64,000 bases of DNA from Planctomycetota bacterium (GCA_026004615.1 BPJM01000003.1:393637-457636), one strand, 5' to 3'; shown: positions 7,468 through 16,473, counted from the stretch's first letter. Translations and numbers: made by a program. The notes: generated by a model from the letters alone, not told the origin.

Positions 7468-9309
7468 GTGGCAGACGGCGTGCACGCGGCGCACGAGGAC
7501 GATCTTCTCCTCGGCAAGGCGTTCGACATGGTGCTCGCGCGCCGGCTCGCGGGCTATGTGCGCCCGTACCTGCGCCTGGTGGCGGTGGGGCTCGGCCTGA
7601 CGGTGGTGCTCGCCGGCGCGCAGTCCCTGGTGCCCTACCTGCTCGGGCTCGCGGTCGACGAGGGAATCGTCGCGGGCGAGCACGGGGCGTTGTGGCGGCT
7701 CGGGGGACTGCTGCTCGGGATCGAACTCGTCTGCTTCGGCGCTGCCTTCGCCCACCTGTGGGTGCTGCAGCTGCTCGGCCAGAACATCATGGTCGATCTG
7801 CGCGACGAGCTGATGCGGCATCTGTCCCGCCAGTCGATGGCGTTCTACGCCCGGCAGCCGGCCGGCCGGCTGGTCACCCGGGTGACCAGCGATGTCGGCA
7901 CGATCGCGGAGCTGTTCACCAGCGGGCTGGTGACGGTGCTGGGGGATCTTTTGACGGTGGTGCTGGCCGGGGGGTTCCTGTTGTGGCTGGAGTGGCGGCT
8001 GGCGCTGCTGGTGTTCGCGATCCTGCCGCTCGTGGTGGGGGTGACCTGGTTGCTCAAGGGCCGGATCCGGGACGCCTTTCGCCGCATGCGGCGGCTGGTG
8101 GCACGGCTCAACGCCACGGTGGCCGAGACGGTCGGAGGCATGCAGGTCGTGCAGGCGCTCGGCGGCGAGCGGCAGCGGCTGGAGCGCTTCCTGCAGACCA
8201 ACGACGAACACCTGGAGGCGGCGCTCGGCGCCGTGCACTACAACGCGCTCTACGCCTCGCTGATCACCGTGCTGACGGGCGCCGCGGTGGCAGCGCTGCT
8301 GCTGGCGGGCGGGCAGCGCGCCCTCGGCGGCGGGCTGCAGATCGGGGTGCTGGTGGCGGTGATCACCTACGCCCAGCGGCTGTACATGCCGATCCGCGAC
8401 CTCGCGGAGAAGTACACCCTGTTCCAGGCCGCCATGGCGGGCGCGGAGCGGGTGTTCCGGCTGCTCGATACCGAGATCGAGGTCGCCGACCCGCCCCGGC
8501 CGCGGCCGCTGCCCGAACCCGCCCGGGGCGCCATCGAGTTCCGCCAGGTCTCCTTCCGCTATCCCGAGGCGGGCGCGCGCGCCGCCGGCGCGGTGGCCGG
8601 CAGCGGCCGGCCGCAGGCGCTGTACGAGGTCAGCTTCCGGGTCGAGCCGGGAGAGCGGGTCGCGATCGTGGGGCACACCGGCGCCGGCAAGTCCACCATC
8701 ATCAACCTGCTCGGCCGGTTCTACGACCCGACCGCGGGCCAGGTGCTGCTCGACGGGGTGGATGTGCGCGAGGTGGCGCAGCGCGAGCTGCGGCGGCGTA
8801 TCGGGATCGTGCACCAGGAGGTGTTCATCTTCAGCGGCACGGTGCTGGACAACATCCGCATGGGCAGCAGCTGGATCGACGAACAGGCCGCGGTGCGGGC
8901 GGCGCAGGCGGTCGGCGCCGACGCCTGGATCCAGCGGCTGCCGCATGGCTACCATAGCGAGCTGCCCGAACGCGGGGCGACGCTCTCGGTCGGCGAAAAG
9001 CAGCTGCTGAGCTTCGCCCGGGCGCTCGCGCACGACCCCCCGGTGCTCGTGCTCGACGAGGCGACCGCCTCCGTCGACCCCGAGACGGAGGCGGTCTTGC
9101 AGCAGGCGCTCGGACAGCTGCTCCAGGGGCGGACCGCGATCGTGATCGCGCACCGGCTCGCCACCATCCGCCACGTCGATCGCATCCTGGTGCTGCACGA
9201 GGGGCGGCTGCGCGAACAGGGCAGCTGGGACGAGCTGCTGGCCAGGCGGGGGCTGTTCTACCGGCTCCATCAGCTGCAGCTCGCGAGTGCACCCCTGAGC
9301 GCGAGCTGA
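7468..9309 (+). CDS. ABC exporter half-transporter, MdlB-like (catalytic site)
   Basis: The GTG at 7468 follows the preceding stop by one base, with GGAGG 9 nt upstream. The 613-residue product has six membrane helices and an ATPase domain with Walker A GHTGAGKS, a non-canonical signature LSVGEKQ and a canonical Walker B VLVLDEATASVDPETE. The signature variation together with an intact Glu is the mirror image of the upstream half and matches MdlB of E. coli (LSVGQKQ). The pair therefore makes one good and one degenerate ATP site. A ~15-residue Ala/Gly insertion precedes Walker A. Confidence 0.92.
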   Translation: MADGVHAAHEDDLLLGKAFDMVLARRLAGYVRPYLRLVAVGLGLTVVLAGAQSLVPYLLGLAVDEGIVAGEHGALWRLGGLLLGIELVCFGAAFAHLWVLQLLGQNIMVDLRDELMRHLSRQSMAFYARQPAGRLVTRVTSDVGTIAELFTSGLVTVLGDLLTVVLAGGFLLWLEWRLALLVFAILPLVVGVTWLLKGRIRDAFRRMRRLVARLNATVAETVGGMQVVQALGGERQRLERFLQTNDEHLEAALGAVHYNALYASLITVLTGAAVAALLLAGGQRALGGGLQIGVLVAVITYAQRLYMPIRDLAEKYTLFQAAMAGAERVFRLLDTEIEVADPPRPRPLPEPARGAIEFRQVSFRYPEAGARAAGAVAGSGRPQALYEVSFRVEPGERVAIVGHTGAGKSTIINLLGRFYDPTAGQVLLDGVDVREVAQRELRRRIGIVHQEVFIFSGTVLDNIRMGSSWIDEQAAVRAAQAVGADAWIQRLPHGYHSELPERGATLSVGEKQLLSFARALAHDPPVLVLDEATASVDPETEAVLQQALGQLLQGRTAIVIAHRLATIRHVDRILVLHEGRLREQGSWDELLARRGLFYRLHQLQLASAPLSAS

Positions 9310-9450
9310 ACGCGCAGCTCTCCGCGCGACCGCCCGCGCGTGCGGCGGCCGCGCCGCGCCCTCCCTCGGTGGACGCAACGACCGGCAGGAGTTAGACTAA
9401 CAAAGAAGTGAGCCGCGCGCTGGCGGTTCGCCGAGCGAGGGAGGGAGCCC

Positions 9451-10047
9451 GTGGACGCAGAGCGCACCTACACGAAGGAGGAGCTGGAGCGCGAGGTCGC
9501 CGCCATGGAGCGCGCGTGCCGCGCGGCGGCCGAACGCGCGCTCAAGGAGACCGAACGGCGGGCGCGCGCGGTCATCGCCGAGCTGCGGGCCGAGATCAAG
9601 GCGCTGCGCTCGCGGGTGGCGCAGCTGGAGGGCGAGGGCCGCGGCGGCGGGGAGCGGCTGTACACCCAGGCCGAGGTGGACGAGCTCCGGGTCAAGATCG
9701 AAAAGGAGTGCTTCACCGAGGCGCGCCAGGCGATCGAGGAGACCGAGCGGCGGGCGCGCGAGGCGATCGCGCGCTGGCGCCGCCGCGCGCAGCAGCTGGG
9801 CGACCAGCAGGCCGAGGCCGAGGAGACCGAGGAAGAGCAGCGCCAGGCCGCGGCGGCCACGGCCGACGAGTACGACCTCAGCAAGTACCGCTACAGCGAG
9901 GGCGTGCTGCAGTCCGTGATGAAGAAGTACGGGATCGAGGACGCCCAGAAGCTCATCGAGGCCGCCGCCCAGTTCGACAATGGCGACCGCTACCTCAACC
10001 GCGGCGAGCTGGAGCAGGGCGCCGAGGCGCTGAAGTCCGCCTCCTGA
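9451..10047 (+). CDS. Charged coiled-coil protein with internal duplication
   Basis: 198 residues, very rich in Glu, Arg and Ala, with no signal peptide or membrane segment. Two related helical units are visible: one near residues 20-55 with KETERRARAVIAELR, and one near 85-115 with EETERRAREAIARWRR. Each is preceded by YTKEELE or YTQAEVDEL, so the N-terminal two thirds look like a tandem duplication. The C-terminal 60 residues (DEYDLSKYRYSEGVLQSVMKKYGIEDAQKLIEAAAQFDNGDRYL) are different and may be globular. GTG at 9451 is preceded by GGGAGGGAG. No family recognised. A short palindrome GTTAGACTAAC at 9393-9403 lies upstream. Confidence 0.78.
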   Translation: MDAERTYTKEELEREVAAMERACRAAAERALKETERRARAVIAELRAEIKALRSRVAQLEGEGRGGGERLYTQAEVDELRVKIEKECFTEARQAIEETERRAREAIARWRRRAQQLGDQQAEAEETEEEQRQAAAATADEYDLSKYRYSEGVLQSVMKKYGIEDAQKLIEAAAQFDNGDRYLNRGELEQGAEALKSAS

Positions 10048-10132
10048 GCCCGCCATCGGTGCCAGGCAACCGCGGCTGTCGCACCGGCGTCCAGGTCGCT
10101 GCCCGCCCCGCGCACAGGGGTCGCGCGGGCGA

Positions 10133-10161
10133 TTGACGCAGCCACCGCTGGCGGGTACACC
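10133..10161 (+). promoter_or_regulatory. Candidate promoter of TRAP operon 1
   Basis: TTGACG at 10133-10138 and TACACC at 10156-10161 with a 17-bp spacer. It is placed ~65 nt before the lipoprotein gene that begins the TatT-DctPQM run. The -10 is weak. Confidence 0.4.
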
Positions 10162-10228
10162 GGGGGGCGGCCTGAGCCCGCCGGCGGGCGGCGGGCGCTG
10201 CCTGATGCCCGGTCCTGGAGGAGTCCCG

Positions 10229-11113
10229 ATGCGAGCGAGCCTCGGCCGGCGGGCGGGCGCGGTGGTGCTGGCGGTGCTGGCGAGCGCCTGCGGCAGCCGC
10301 AACAGCGTCCTGCTCGAGGACGAGGTGGGGCGGCGGTTCGACGACGCCACGGCGCTGCTCCAGGAGGGCGAGCAGCACTTCGCGCGGCGCGAGGACCGGG
10401 TCCAGGTCCACTTCGCGATCGCGCGCTGGGAGGAGGCGGCGCGCACCGACCCGACCCGGCCGGACGTCTGGCTCAAGCTCAGCTATGCGTACTACTGGCT
10501 GGCGCACGGCCATCTCCGGTTCGCGGGCGGTGAGGAGGAGGCGATGCGGCGGGCCTACGACAAGGGCATCGTCGCCGCCGAGCATGCGCTCAAGCTGCTC
10601 GCCCCGCAGTTCGCCGCCCGCGTCAAGGCGGGCGAGAGCTGGGAGGAGGCGGTCAAGACCGCGGGCGCCGAGGCGCTGCCGGCGCTGTACTGGTACGCGA
10701 CCAACCTCGGCAAGTGGGCGCTCCTGGAGGGGATCGTCAAGACGCTGCGCTACAAGAACCGCATCTTCGCCATCATGAGCCGCGTGCACGAGCTGGACGA
10801 GCGGTTCTGGTATGCGGGCCCGCACCGGTACTTCGGCGTCTACTACACCAAGATCCCGTTTCCCGGCGGCGACCTGGAGAAGTCGCGGCAGCACTTCGAA
10901 CGGGCCGTCGCGCTGGCGCCGCACTACCTGGAGACCAAGGTGCTGTTCGCCTCCGAATACGCGGTCAAGGCGCAGGACGAGGAGCTGTTCCGCCGGCTGC
11001 TCGGCGAGGTGCTGGCGACCCCCGATGATGTGTTGCCGGATCTCGTGCCGGAGAACCGCGTCGCCAAGAAGACCGCGCAACAGCTGCTGGATTCCATCGA
11101 GGAGTACTTCTGA
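10229..11113 (+). CDS. TatT-family TRAP-associated lipoprotein (operon 1)
   Basis: ATG at 10229 is preceded by GGAGGAG with a normal spacer. It gives a lipoprotein signal (MRASLGRRAGAVVLAVLASAC) with Cys at residue ~19, so the product should be tethered in the periplasm. The body has alpha-helical TPR-like repeats, e.g. IARWEEAARTDPTRPDVWLKLSYAYYWLAHGHLRF. This matches the TatT component of tetratricopeptide-associated TRAP transporters, known from Treponema pallidum, where TatT trimers contact the DctP-like receptor. The receptor, small and large permease genes follow directly. Inference: it delivers or holds a hydrophobic ligand for this TRAP system. Confidence 0.85.
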   Translation: MRASLGRRAGAVVLAVLASACGSRNSVLLEDEVGRRFDDATALLQEGEQHFARREDRVQVHFAIARWEEAARTDPTRPDVWLKLSYAYYWLAHGHLRFAGGEEEAMRRAYDKGIVAAEHALKLLAPQFAARVKAGESWEEAVKTAGAEALPALYWYATNLGKWALLEGIVKTLRYKNRIFAIMSRVHELDERFWYAGPHRYFGVYYTKIPFPGGDLEKSRQHFERAVALAPHYLETKVLFASEYAVKAQDEELFRRLLGEVLATPDDVLPDLVPENRVAKKTAQQLLDSIEEYF

Positions 11114-11164
11114 GCCTGCGGGCGCACCGCGTCCGGATTGCTGGCGCGAGGAGGACGACGGGTC

Positions 11165-12220
11165 ATGCACCGGCCTCGCAACGTCGTGCTCGTGCCGTGG
11201 CTGCTGGCCACGGTGCTCGGCCTCGGCCTGGGGGCGGCACCGCCGGTGCCGGCCGCCGAGTTCACGCTCAAGATCGCCACCGTCGCGCCCGACCGCACCC
11301 CGTGGGCGGAGCTGCTCGCGCGCTACGAGAAGGAGGTGGAGAAGTCCTCCGGCGGCCGGCTCGAGGTGCGGGTCTACCTCGGCGGCATCAAGGGGGACGA
11401 GCAGAGCATCGTGCGCCAGGTCTTCCGCGGCGACAGCCTGCAGATGGGCGGGGTGAGCACCGCTGCCATGGCGACCGTGGTGCCCGACGTCGACATCCTG
11501 GAGCTGCCCTACCTGTTCGACAGCCCCGAAGAGGCCGACCGCATCCTGGACGGGCCGGCGCGGCCGATCCTCGAGCGCATGCTCGAGGCCAAGGGGATGA
11601 AGCTGCTCATGTACTCGGAGAACGGCTACCGCAGCTTCGGCACCCGCTTCGGCTTCGTGCGGCGGCCCGCCGACCTCAAGGCGCGCAAGATGCGCAGCCA
11701 GGAGAGCGAAGTCCACGTGGAGACCTACCGCGCGCTGGGCGCGAGCCCCATCGGGATCGCGGTCAGCGAGGTGCTGTCGGCGCTGGAGACCGGGGTCGTG
11801 GAGGGCTTCGACAACACCCCGCTCTTTACCTTCGCCTCCGGCTGGTACCAGGCCATCTCCTACTACACGGTGAGCGAGCACATCTACCAGCCCGCCCTGC
11901 TGGTGGTGAACAAGGCGTGGTGGGACGCGCTGCCGCCCGAGCTGCAGCAGGTGCTGCTGGCGCCGGCGGCGCGGCTGCAGCAGAAGGGGCGCGAGGCGGT
12001 GCGGGCGCTGCAGCCGGCGCTCCTGGAGAACTTCGAGGCGGTCGAGGTCAAGGTCTACCGGCTGACCGAGCAGGAGAAGGAGGCGTTCCGCGCCGCCACC
12101 CGTCCGGTGTGGGACCGGCGGCGTGCGAGCGCCGGGCCGGACGGCAAGGCGCTGCTCGACGCCATCCTGAAGGCCAAGCAGCAGGCGCCCGCCGGCGCGC
12201 CGGGCGGATCGAGCGGCTAG
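11165..12220 (+). CDS. dctP: TRAP transporter solute receptor DctP (operon 1)
   Basis: 351-residue periplasmic binding protein with signal peptide ending near PVPAAE. It has the DctP-family pattern: FTLKIATVAPDRTPWAELLARYEKEVEKSSGGRLEVRVYLGG, later GYRSFGTRFGFVRRPADLKARKMRS and ETGVVEGFDNTP, the latter two around the usual ligand-carboxylate site. Start ATG at 11165 has GGAGG about 11 nt upstream. The gene lies between tatT and dctQ in the same direction. The ligand is unknown; TatT-linked receptors are thought to bind more hydrophobic ligands than C4-dicarboxylates. Confidence 0.92.
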   Translation: MHRPRNVVLVPWLLATVLGLGLGAAPPVPAAEFTLKIATVAPDRTPWAELLARYEKEVEKSSGGRLEVRVYLGGIKGDEQSIVRQVFRGDSLQMGGVSTAAMATVVPDVDILELPYLFDSPEEADRILDGPARPILERMLEAKGMKLLMYSENGYRSFGTRFGFVRRPADLKARKMRSQESEVHVETYRALGASPIGIAVSEVLSALETGVVEGFDNTPLFTFASGWYQAISYYTVSEHIYQPALLVVNKAWWDALPPELQQVLLAPAARLQQKGREAVRALQPALLENFEAVEVKVYRLTEQEKEAFRAATRPVWDRRRASAGPDGKALLDAILKAKQQAPAGAPGGSSG

Positions 12221-12224
12221 CGAC

Positions 12225-13202
12225 GTGGCGGCCGCGGGCGGCCAGCCGGCCTCCGTCGCGCCCCGCCCCGCTGCTGGTCCGTGGGCGGCGGCCGCCGCCG
12301 CGCTGGATGCCCGCATCTACGCGCTCGAGCGGTTGCTGGTCACCGCCTGCCTGCTCGCGATGACCACCACCGTCACCCTGGATATCGTCCACCGCTCGTT
12401 CTCCTCGCCCCGCAGCCAGATCGCCGACAAGCTCGCAGCGCTCTGGGGCTGGATCGCCGGCCCGCCGCCGCCCGCGGTCACGCAGGCGCTGCACCAGGCG
12501 GTGGCGCCGGCGGTGCTGGCGGCGCTCGCCTTCGCGTGCGGCTGGGGCGCGTTCGCCGCCGCGCGCCAGCACGCGGGCCGGCCCGCCCCGCGCGCGCTGG
12601 GAGCGGCGGCGGGGCTCGGCGCGGTGGCGGGCGGCTGGGCGCTGGTGCAGCTGGTGGTGCACGTGCCGAGCCGCTGGGTCTGCCTGGGAATCGTGGTGGC
12701 GGGCTGCTGCGGCTACGCCGGGCGCGCCGCGCGCCGCCGCGCGCCCGGCGCCGTGCTGATGGCGCTGGCGGTGGGCGCGCTCGGCGGCTGGGGCTGCACG
12801 CAGCTGCCGCCGGACTACATCTGGAGCCGGGAGCTGTCGCTGGTGCTGCTGACCTGGGTGGCCTTCCTCGGCGGCAGCATGGCGACACGCGACAATGCGC
12901 ACATCGTCGTCGGGGCGCTGGCGCGCGCGGTGCCGGCGCCGCTGCGGCCGTGGAGCCGGGCGCTGGGGCTGCTGGTCACCACCGCCGCCTGCGCCTGGCT
13001 GACCGCACTCGCCGTCGAGCACATCTTCGGCCCGCGCGGCGACTGGTTCTCCGGCGAGCGCCGGCCGGCGACCGGACTGCCCGCCTGGACCATCACCATG
13101 GCGGCGCTGGTCGCCTTCGCCCTCATGACGCTGCGCTTCGGCGCGCGTGCGCTCGAGGCGTTCCTCCATCCCCGCCCCCCCGAGGAAAAGGCGCTGCTGT
13201 GA
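12225..13202 (+). CDS. dctQ: TRAP transporter small permease DctQ, enlarged (operon 1)
   Basis: The conserved DctQ core is split. The first membrane helix is near residues 35-55, and the typical ELSLVLLTWVAFLGGSMATRDNAHIVV segment appears only near residue 205, followed by two further helices. Between them lies an insertion of ~130 residues containing several hydrophobic segments, so the protein (325 aa) has perhaps eight membrane spans instead of four. It starts with GTG 5 nt after dctP stops and overlaps dctM by 4 nt, indicating translational coupling. Confidence 0.85.
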   Translation: MAAAGGQPASVAPRPAAGPWAAAAAALDARIYALERLLVTACLLAMTTTVTLDIVHRSFSSPRSQIADKLAALWGWIAGPPPPAVTQALHQAVAPAVLAALAFACGWGAFAAARQHAGRPAPRALGAAAGLGAVAGGWALVQLVVHVPSRWVCLGIVVAGCCGYAGRAARRRAPGAVLMALAVGALGGWGCTQLPPDYIWSRELSLVLLTWVAFLGGSMATRDNAHIVVGALARAVPAPLRPWSRALGLLVTTAACAWLTALAVEHIFGPRGDWFSGERRPATGLPAWTITMAALVAFALMTLRFGARALEAFLHPRPPEEKALL

Positions 13203-14773
13203 TCACCGCGAGCCTGGTGCTGGCGCTGCTGGTGCTGCTCGCGCTGCGGGTGCCGCTGTTCGTCATCCTCGGGACGGTCACGGTGGCAGGCTATCTGGTG
13301 AGCGGCGAGGTGACGCGACTGCTGGATGCCCCGCTGATCGAGCGGATCCGGGAGCTGACCGACAAGCCGCCGCTGCTGGCCATCCCGTTCTTCGTGCTCA
13401 GCGGCACCATCATGGCGCGGGGCGCCATCGCTCGCCGCCTGGTCGATGTGGCGAGCGCGCTGTTCAGCTTCGTGCCGGGCGGGCTGGGGATCGCCACCGT
13501 CGCCGCCTGCATGTTCTTCGCCGCCATCAGCGGTTCCAGCCCCGCGACCGTCATCACGATCGGCAGCGTCATGTACCCGGCGCTGGTCGCCCAGGGCTAC
13601 CGGGAGCGATTCGCCAACGGGCTGGTCACCAGCGCCGGCACGCTGGGCATCCTCATCCCGCCCAGCATCCCGATGATCGTCTACGCGATCTTCGCCAGCG
13701 CCACCACCATCGTGCAGGTCGAGGACCTGTTCCTCGCCGGGCTCGGGCCGGGGCTGCTGATCGGCGGCATGTTCATGGTCTACTGCGCGATCACCGGTCG
13801 GCTCAAGGGCGAGCGGCTGCGCCTGCCGCGCCCCCGCGAGGTCGCGCGCGCCATGCGCAAGGGGATCTGGGCGCTCATGCTGCCGGTGCTCATCCTCGGC
13901 GGGATCTATTCCGGGCTGTTCACCGCCACCGAGGCGGCGGCGGTGAGCGTGGTCTACGCGCTCGGGGTGGAACTCGTGATCCATCGCGAGCTGCGCCTGG
14001 AGGACATCCCGCGCGTGTTCGGCGAGGCGACGGTGCTGATGGGCAGCCTCCTGGTGATCTTCGCGATGGCGGTCGGCCTCAACGGGCTGTTCGCCGACCT
14101 GGAGCTGCCGCAGCGCGCGGCCGCGTGGCTGGCCGCGCAGGAGCTGACGCCGGTCGGCTTCCTGCTCGCGCTCAACGGGCTGTTGCTGCTGGTGGGCTGC
14201 GTCATGGACATCATGAGCGCGATCATGATCCTGGTGCCGCTGCTCGCGCCGATGGGCGACGCCATGGGCATCGACCCCATCCACCTCGGGGTCGTCTTCA
14301 TCGTGAACCTGGAGCTGGGATATCTGACCCCGCCGCTGGGGCTCAACCTGTTCGTCAGCTCGACGCTCTTCGGCACCAGCCTGGGCGCGGTGATCCGTGC
14401 CGTGGCGCCGTTCACCGCCATCCTGCTCCTCGCCCTGCTGATCGTCACCTACGTGCCGACGGTCTCGCTCGGACCGGTCAACCTGCTCAAGGGCCGGCCG
14501 TTCTATGCCCCCTTCCCCGAGGCCCGGCCGTCGGCCGCCGAGCCCGGCGCCCCGGCCGCGCCGGCAGCCCGGCCCGGCGTCCGCACCCTGGAGGAGCTCA
14601 TGCGCGGCGCCGCCTACCGCTCGATCATGGACGAGGACGAGGGTGAACCGAAGCCGGAACAGCCGCCGGCGCCGGGGCCGGCCGCCGAGCCCGCACCGCC
14701 GAGCAGCCCCCCCGGGGACGGCGGCGCACCGCCGGCGCCGCCGGCGGCGGGCAGGGGCGGCGCAGACCGCTGA
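13199..14773 (+). CDS. dctM: TRAP transporter large permease DctM (operon 1)
   Basis: GTG at 13199 overlaps the dctQ stop (GTGA). The 524-residue product carries the DctM family pattern: GSSPATVITIGSVMYPAL, GTLGILIPPSIPMIVYAIFA, and NLELGYLTPPLGLNLFVSS, the Na+-coupled transport subunit in the inner membrane. After the last helix an ~80-residue Pro/Ala/Glu-rich cytoplasmic tail is added, which the second operon's DctM lacks. A hairpin follows the stop. Confidence 0.93.
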   Translation: MITASLVLALLVLLALRVPLFVILGTVTVAGYLVSGEVTRLLDAPLIERIRELTDKPPLLAIPFFVLSGTIMARGAIARRLVDVASALFSFVPGGLGIATVAACMFFAAISGSSPATVITIGSVMYPALVAQGYRERFANGLVTSAGTLGILIPPSIPMIVYAIFASATTIVQVEDLFLAGLGPGLLIGGMFMVYCAITGRLKGERLRLPRPREVARAMRKGIWALMLPVLILGGIYSGLFTATEAAAVSVVYALGVELVIHRELRLEDIPRVFGEATVLMGSLLVIFAMAVGLNGLFADLELPQRAAAWLAAQELTPVGFLLALNGLLLLVGCVMDIMSAIMILVPLLAPMGDAMGIDPIHLGVVFIVNLELGYLTPPLGLNLFVSSTLFGTSLGAVIRAVAPFTAILLLALLIVTYVPTVSLGPVNLLKGRPFYAPFPEARPSAAEPGAPAAPAARPGVRTLEELMRGAAYRSIMDEDEGEPKPEQPPAPGPAAEPAPPSSPPGDGGAPPAPPAAGRGGADR

Positions 14774-14802
14774 GCCGCGGCCGGAGCCGGGCTGTGCGCG
14801 GC

Positions 14803-14820
14803 GGCCGCAGGCGTGCGGCC
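14803..14820. terminator. Hairpin between dctM and convergent hydrolase gene
   Basis: Perfect 7-bp arms GGCCGCA and TGCGGCC around a 4-nt loop, between the stop of dctM and the convergent hydrolase stop at 14830. No T-run. Confidence 0.4.
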
Positions 14821-14829
14821 AGCACGCGC

Positions 14830-16095
14830 TCAGTGCTGCGCGAGCCAGCGCACCAGCGCGGGCCAGACATCCTGCGGAGCGCGGTCGCCGATGACCAGAT
14901 CGAGGTGGCCGTGGTCGACCCGCAGCAGCGTCTTGTCGGGGGTGGCGAGCGCGGAGAACTCCGCCTCGATCGCGTCGTCGTTGGCGATCTTGTCGAAGCG
15001 GCCTGCCACCCAGAGCACCGGGGCCGCGATGAAGCGGTGGCTGTCGGCATAGCTGAGCGGGGCGCGCACCGGATCGAGCACGTGCGCCTCGCGCATGTCG
15101 CGCGTGCGGATGGCGTCCAGGTACTGGCGCACCGCGCCCGCCGGCAGATCGTCGGCGGCCGCGGCCAGCGCCTGGTACGACGTCGCCGGGTCGATGCTGC
15201 CGGGCAGCATGAACTGCGCGCTGAGCAGGCTGTTGCCGATCGTGGCCGCCACCCAGAGCAGGTACGCCCGCACCGCCGGCCCCACGTGGGGCAGTTGCGG
15301 CAGATCGACGGTGAGCGCGTGCACGACCTCGGAGGCGGGGATGCGCTCCAGCGGCAGCAGCGCCAGGTTGGCCGCCGGGCTCCAGGCGAGCGAGCTCAGC
15401 ACCACGTTCACGTCCCAGTACAGGTCGGGATCGAGCCGCGGCAGCACCAGCGGCCAGCGCAGCCGGGCGGGACTGCCGATCGCGATCACGCCGCGGATCT
15501 CGGCGGCGCGCCGCGCCGCCAGCGCGGGCTCGGCCCGCATCCGCCAGCCGTGCACCGGCTCCAGGCGCAGCCGCCCGCCGCGCAGCACCAGCCGCAGGCT
15601 GACCGGCACCCGCGCGCGCTCGATGCCCGCTGCCCAGGCAAGCGCGACCATGCCTCCCATGCTGTGGCCGAGCAAGAACGGCCGCGCCCCGCCGCTGGCA
15701 GCGCGCACGCGATCCAGGATCGCCGGCAGGTCGAAGGCGACCAGCGCGTCGAAGCTGGACTCGCCCGCGTCATCGGAGGCGAGCTGCCCGCGGCCGGCGT
15801 AGCGGAAGTTGGCGCACCAGACGTCGTAGCCGAGGCCGGCCAGGTACTCGCCGAGCGCGCGCCCGGGCAGGAGGAACTCCTGCGCATTGGCGCCGATGCC
15901 ATGGAGCAGCACCACCGGGGTGCCGCCCGGGTTGTGCAGCCGTACCAACCGCAGCGTCACGCCATCCGCGGTCTGTGCCTGCTCGAACTGCACGGACCAG
16001 CCCTGCGCATGGGCCGTGGCTGCCCAGCCGGAAAGCAGCAGGCACGCTCCTGCCGCCCGTGCTGCCCGCCGCAGCAAGGTCCTCTCCGCTCGCAT
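14830..16095 (-). CDS. Secreted alpha/beta hydrolase
   Basis: 421 residues with an N-terminal signal peptide (cleavage near ATAHAQ) preceded by a good AGGAGG site. The fold is shown by VVLLHGIGANAQEF (oxyanion strand), the nucleophile elbow GHSMGG, acid GRFDKIA and catalytic His in DHGHLDL near the C-terminus. A large cap-like insertion separates the nucleophile from the acid. The open LRLVRLHNPGGTPVVLLHG start resembles lipase/esterase members. A lipid or ester substrate is plausible because the gene sits between two TRAP operons of a type linked to hydrophobic ligands, but this is inference. Confidence 0.88.
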   Translation of the reverse strand: MRAERTLLRRAARAAGACLLLSGWAATAHAQGWSVQFEQAQTADGVTLRLVRLHNPGGTPVVLLHGIGANAQEFLLPGRALGEYLAGLGYDVWCANFRYAGRGQLASDDAGESSFDALVAFDLPAILDRVRAASGGARPFLLGHSMGGMVALAWAAGIERARVPVSLRLVLRGGRLRLEPVHGWRMRAEPALAARRAAEIRGVIAIGSPARLRWPLVLPRLDPDLYWDVNVVLSSLAWSPAANLALLPLERIPASEVVHALTVDLPQLPHVGPAVRAYLLWVAATIGNSLLSAQFMLPGSIDPATSYQALAAAADDLPAGAVRQYLDAIRTRDMREAHVLDPVRAPLSYADSHRFIAAPVLWVAGRFDKIANDDAIEAEFSALATPDKTLLRVDHGHLDLVIGDRAPQDVWPALVRWLAQH

Positions 16096-16382
16096 CGGCT
16101 ACCTCCTCGCCGAATCGCGCGGCCAGGGGCACGCTCCGCGCACACCATCCGGCCGCAGAGCCCGGCTTTCGCGAGGAGGGGATGGTAAGGCGGTGGGAGG
16201 GCGGGCGGCAAGCCCGCGGTTGCGGCTCGCCAGCAGCCAGCGCGCCGCTCGCCACCCAGCTGCCCACACCGCCTTGGACCAGCCTGCGGCTTGTCCACAC
16301 TGCCCACAGCCCGAATACGGATAGGGAGTTACATACTTCCCGGGCCAACGGTCTACGCCTCTGCCGTTGGTCCTGGGGCGGA
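16096..16382. other. Spacer between hydrolase and TRAP operon 2
   Basis: No gene visible. It contains an inverted repeat CCAACGG (16345-16351) / CCGTTGG (16364-16370) just before the direct repeats, and a run of CCACA-like words near 16262-16310, including TTGTCCACA (16291-16299), one mismatch from a DnaA box. The inverted repeat may belong to the control region of the downstream operon. Confidence 0.4.
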
Positions 16383-16421
16383 CATTTCGATTGGGCGAGA
16401 GGTGCGGCCATTTCGATTGGG
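16383..16421 (+). repeat. Tandem 13-bp direct repeat upstream of TRAP operon 2
   Basis: CATTTCGATTGGG occurs at 16383-16395 and again, identical, at 16409-16421, 26 bp apart. The second copy ends 23 bp upstream of the -35 box at 16445. The spacing and position fit an activator bound as a tandem dimer. Confidence 0.7.
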
Positions 16422-16444
16422 TTGCTACACGGCCACCCTGCGTG

Positions 16445-16473
16445 TTGACCTGCTCGGGGAGCTGCTGTATCCT
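16445..16473 (+). promoter_or_regulatory. Promoter of TRAP operon 2, leaderless configuration
   Basis: TTGACC at 16445-16450, 17-bp spacer, TATCCT at 16468-16473. The ATG of the next gene is only 8 nt after the -10 box and has no Shine-Dalgarno, so the predicted mRNA begins at or next to the start codon. Confidence 0.65.

Noticed and set aside
7267..9378. 703-codon minus-strand frame opposite the ABC exporter
   Set aside because: Complement of a clear ABC ATPase gene; low-complexity His/Arg/Gln sequence.
16291..16299. DnaA-box-like TTGTCCACA suggesting an origin
   Set aside because: Only one near match, no AT-rich unwinding region, and no dnaA, dnaN or gyrB nearby.
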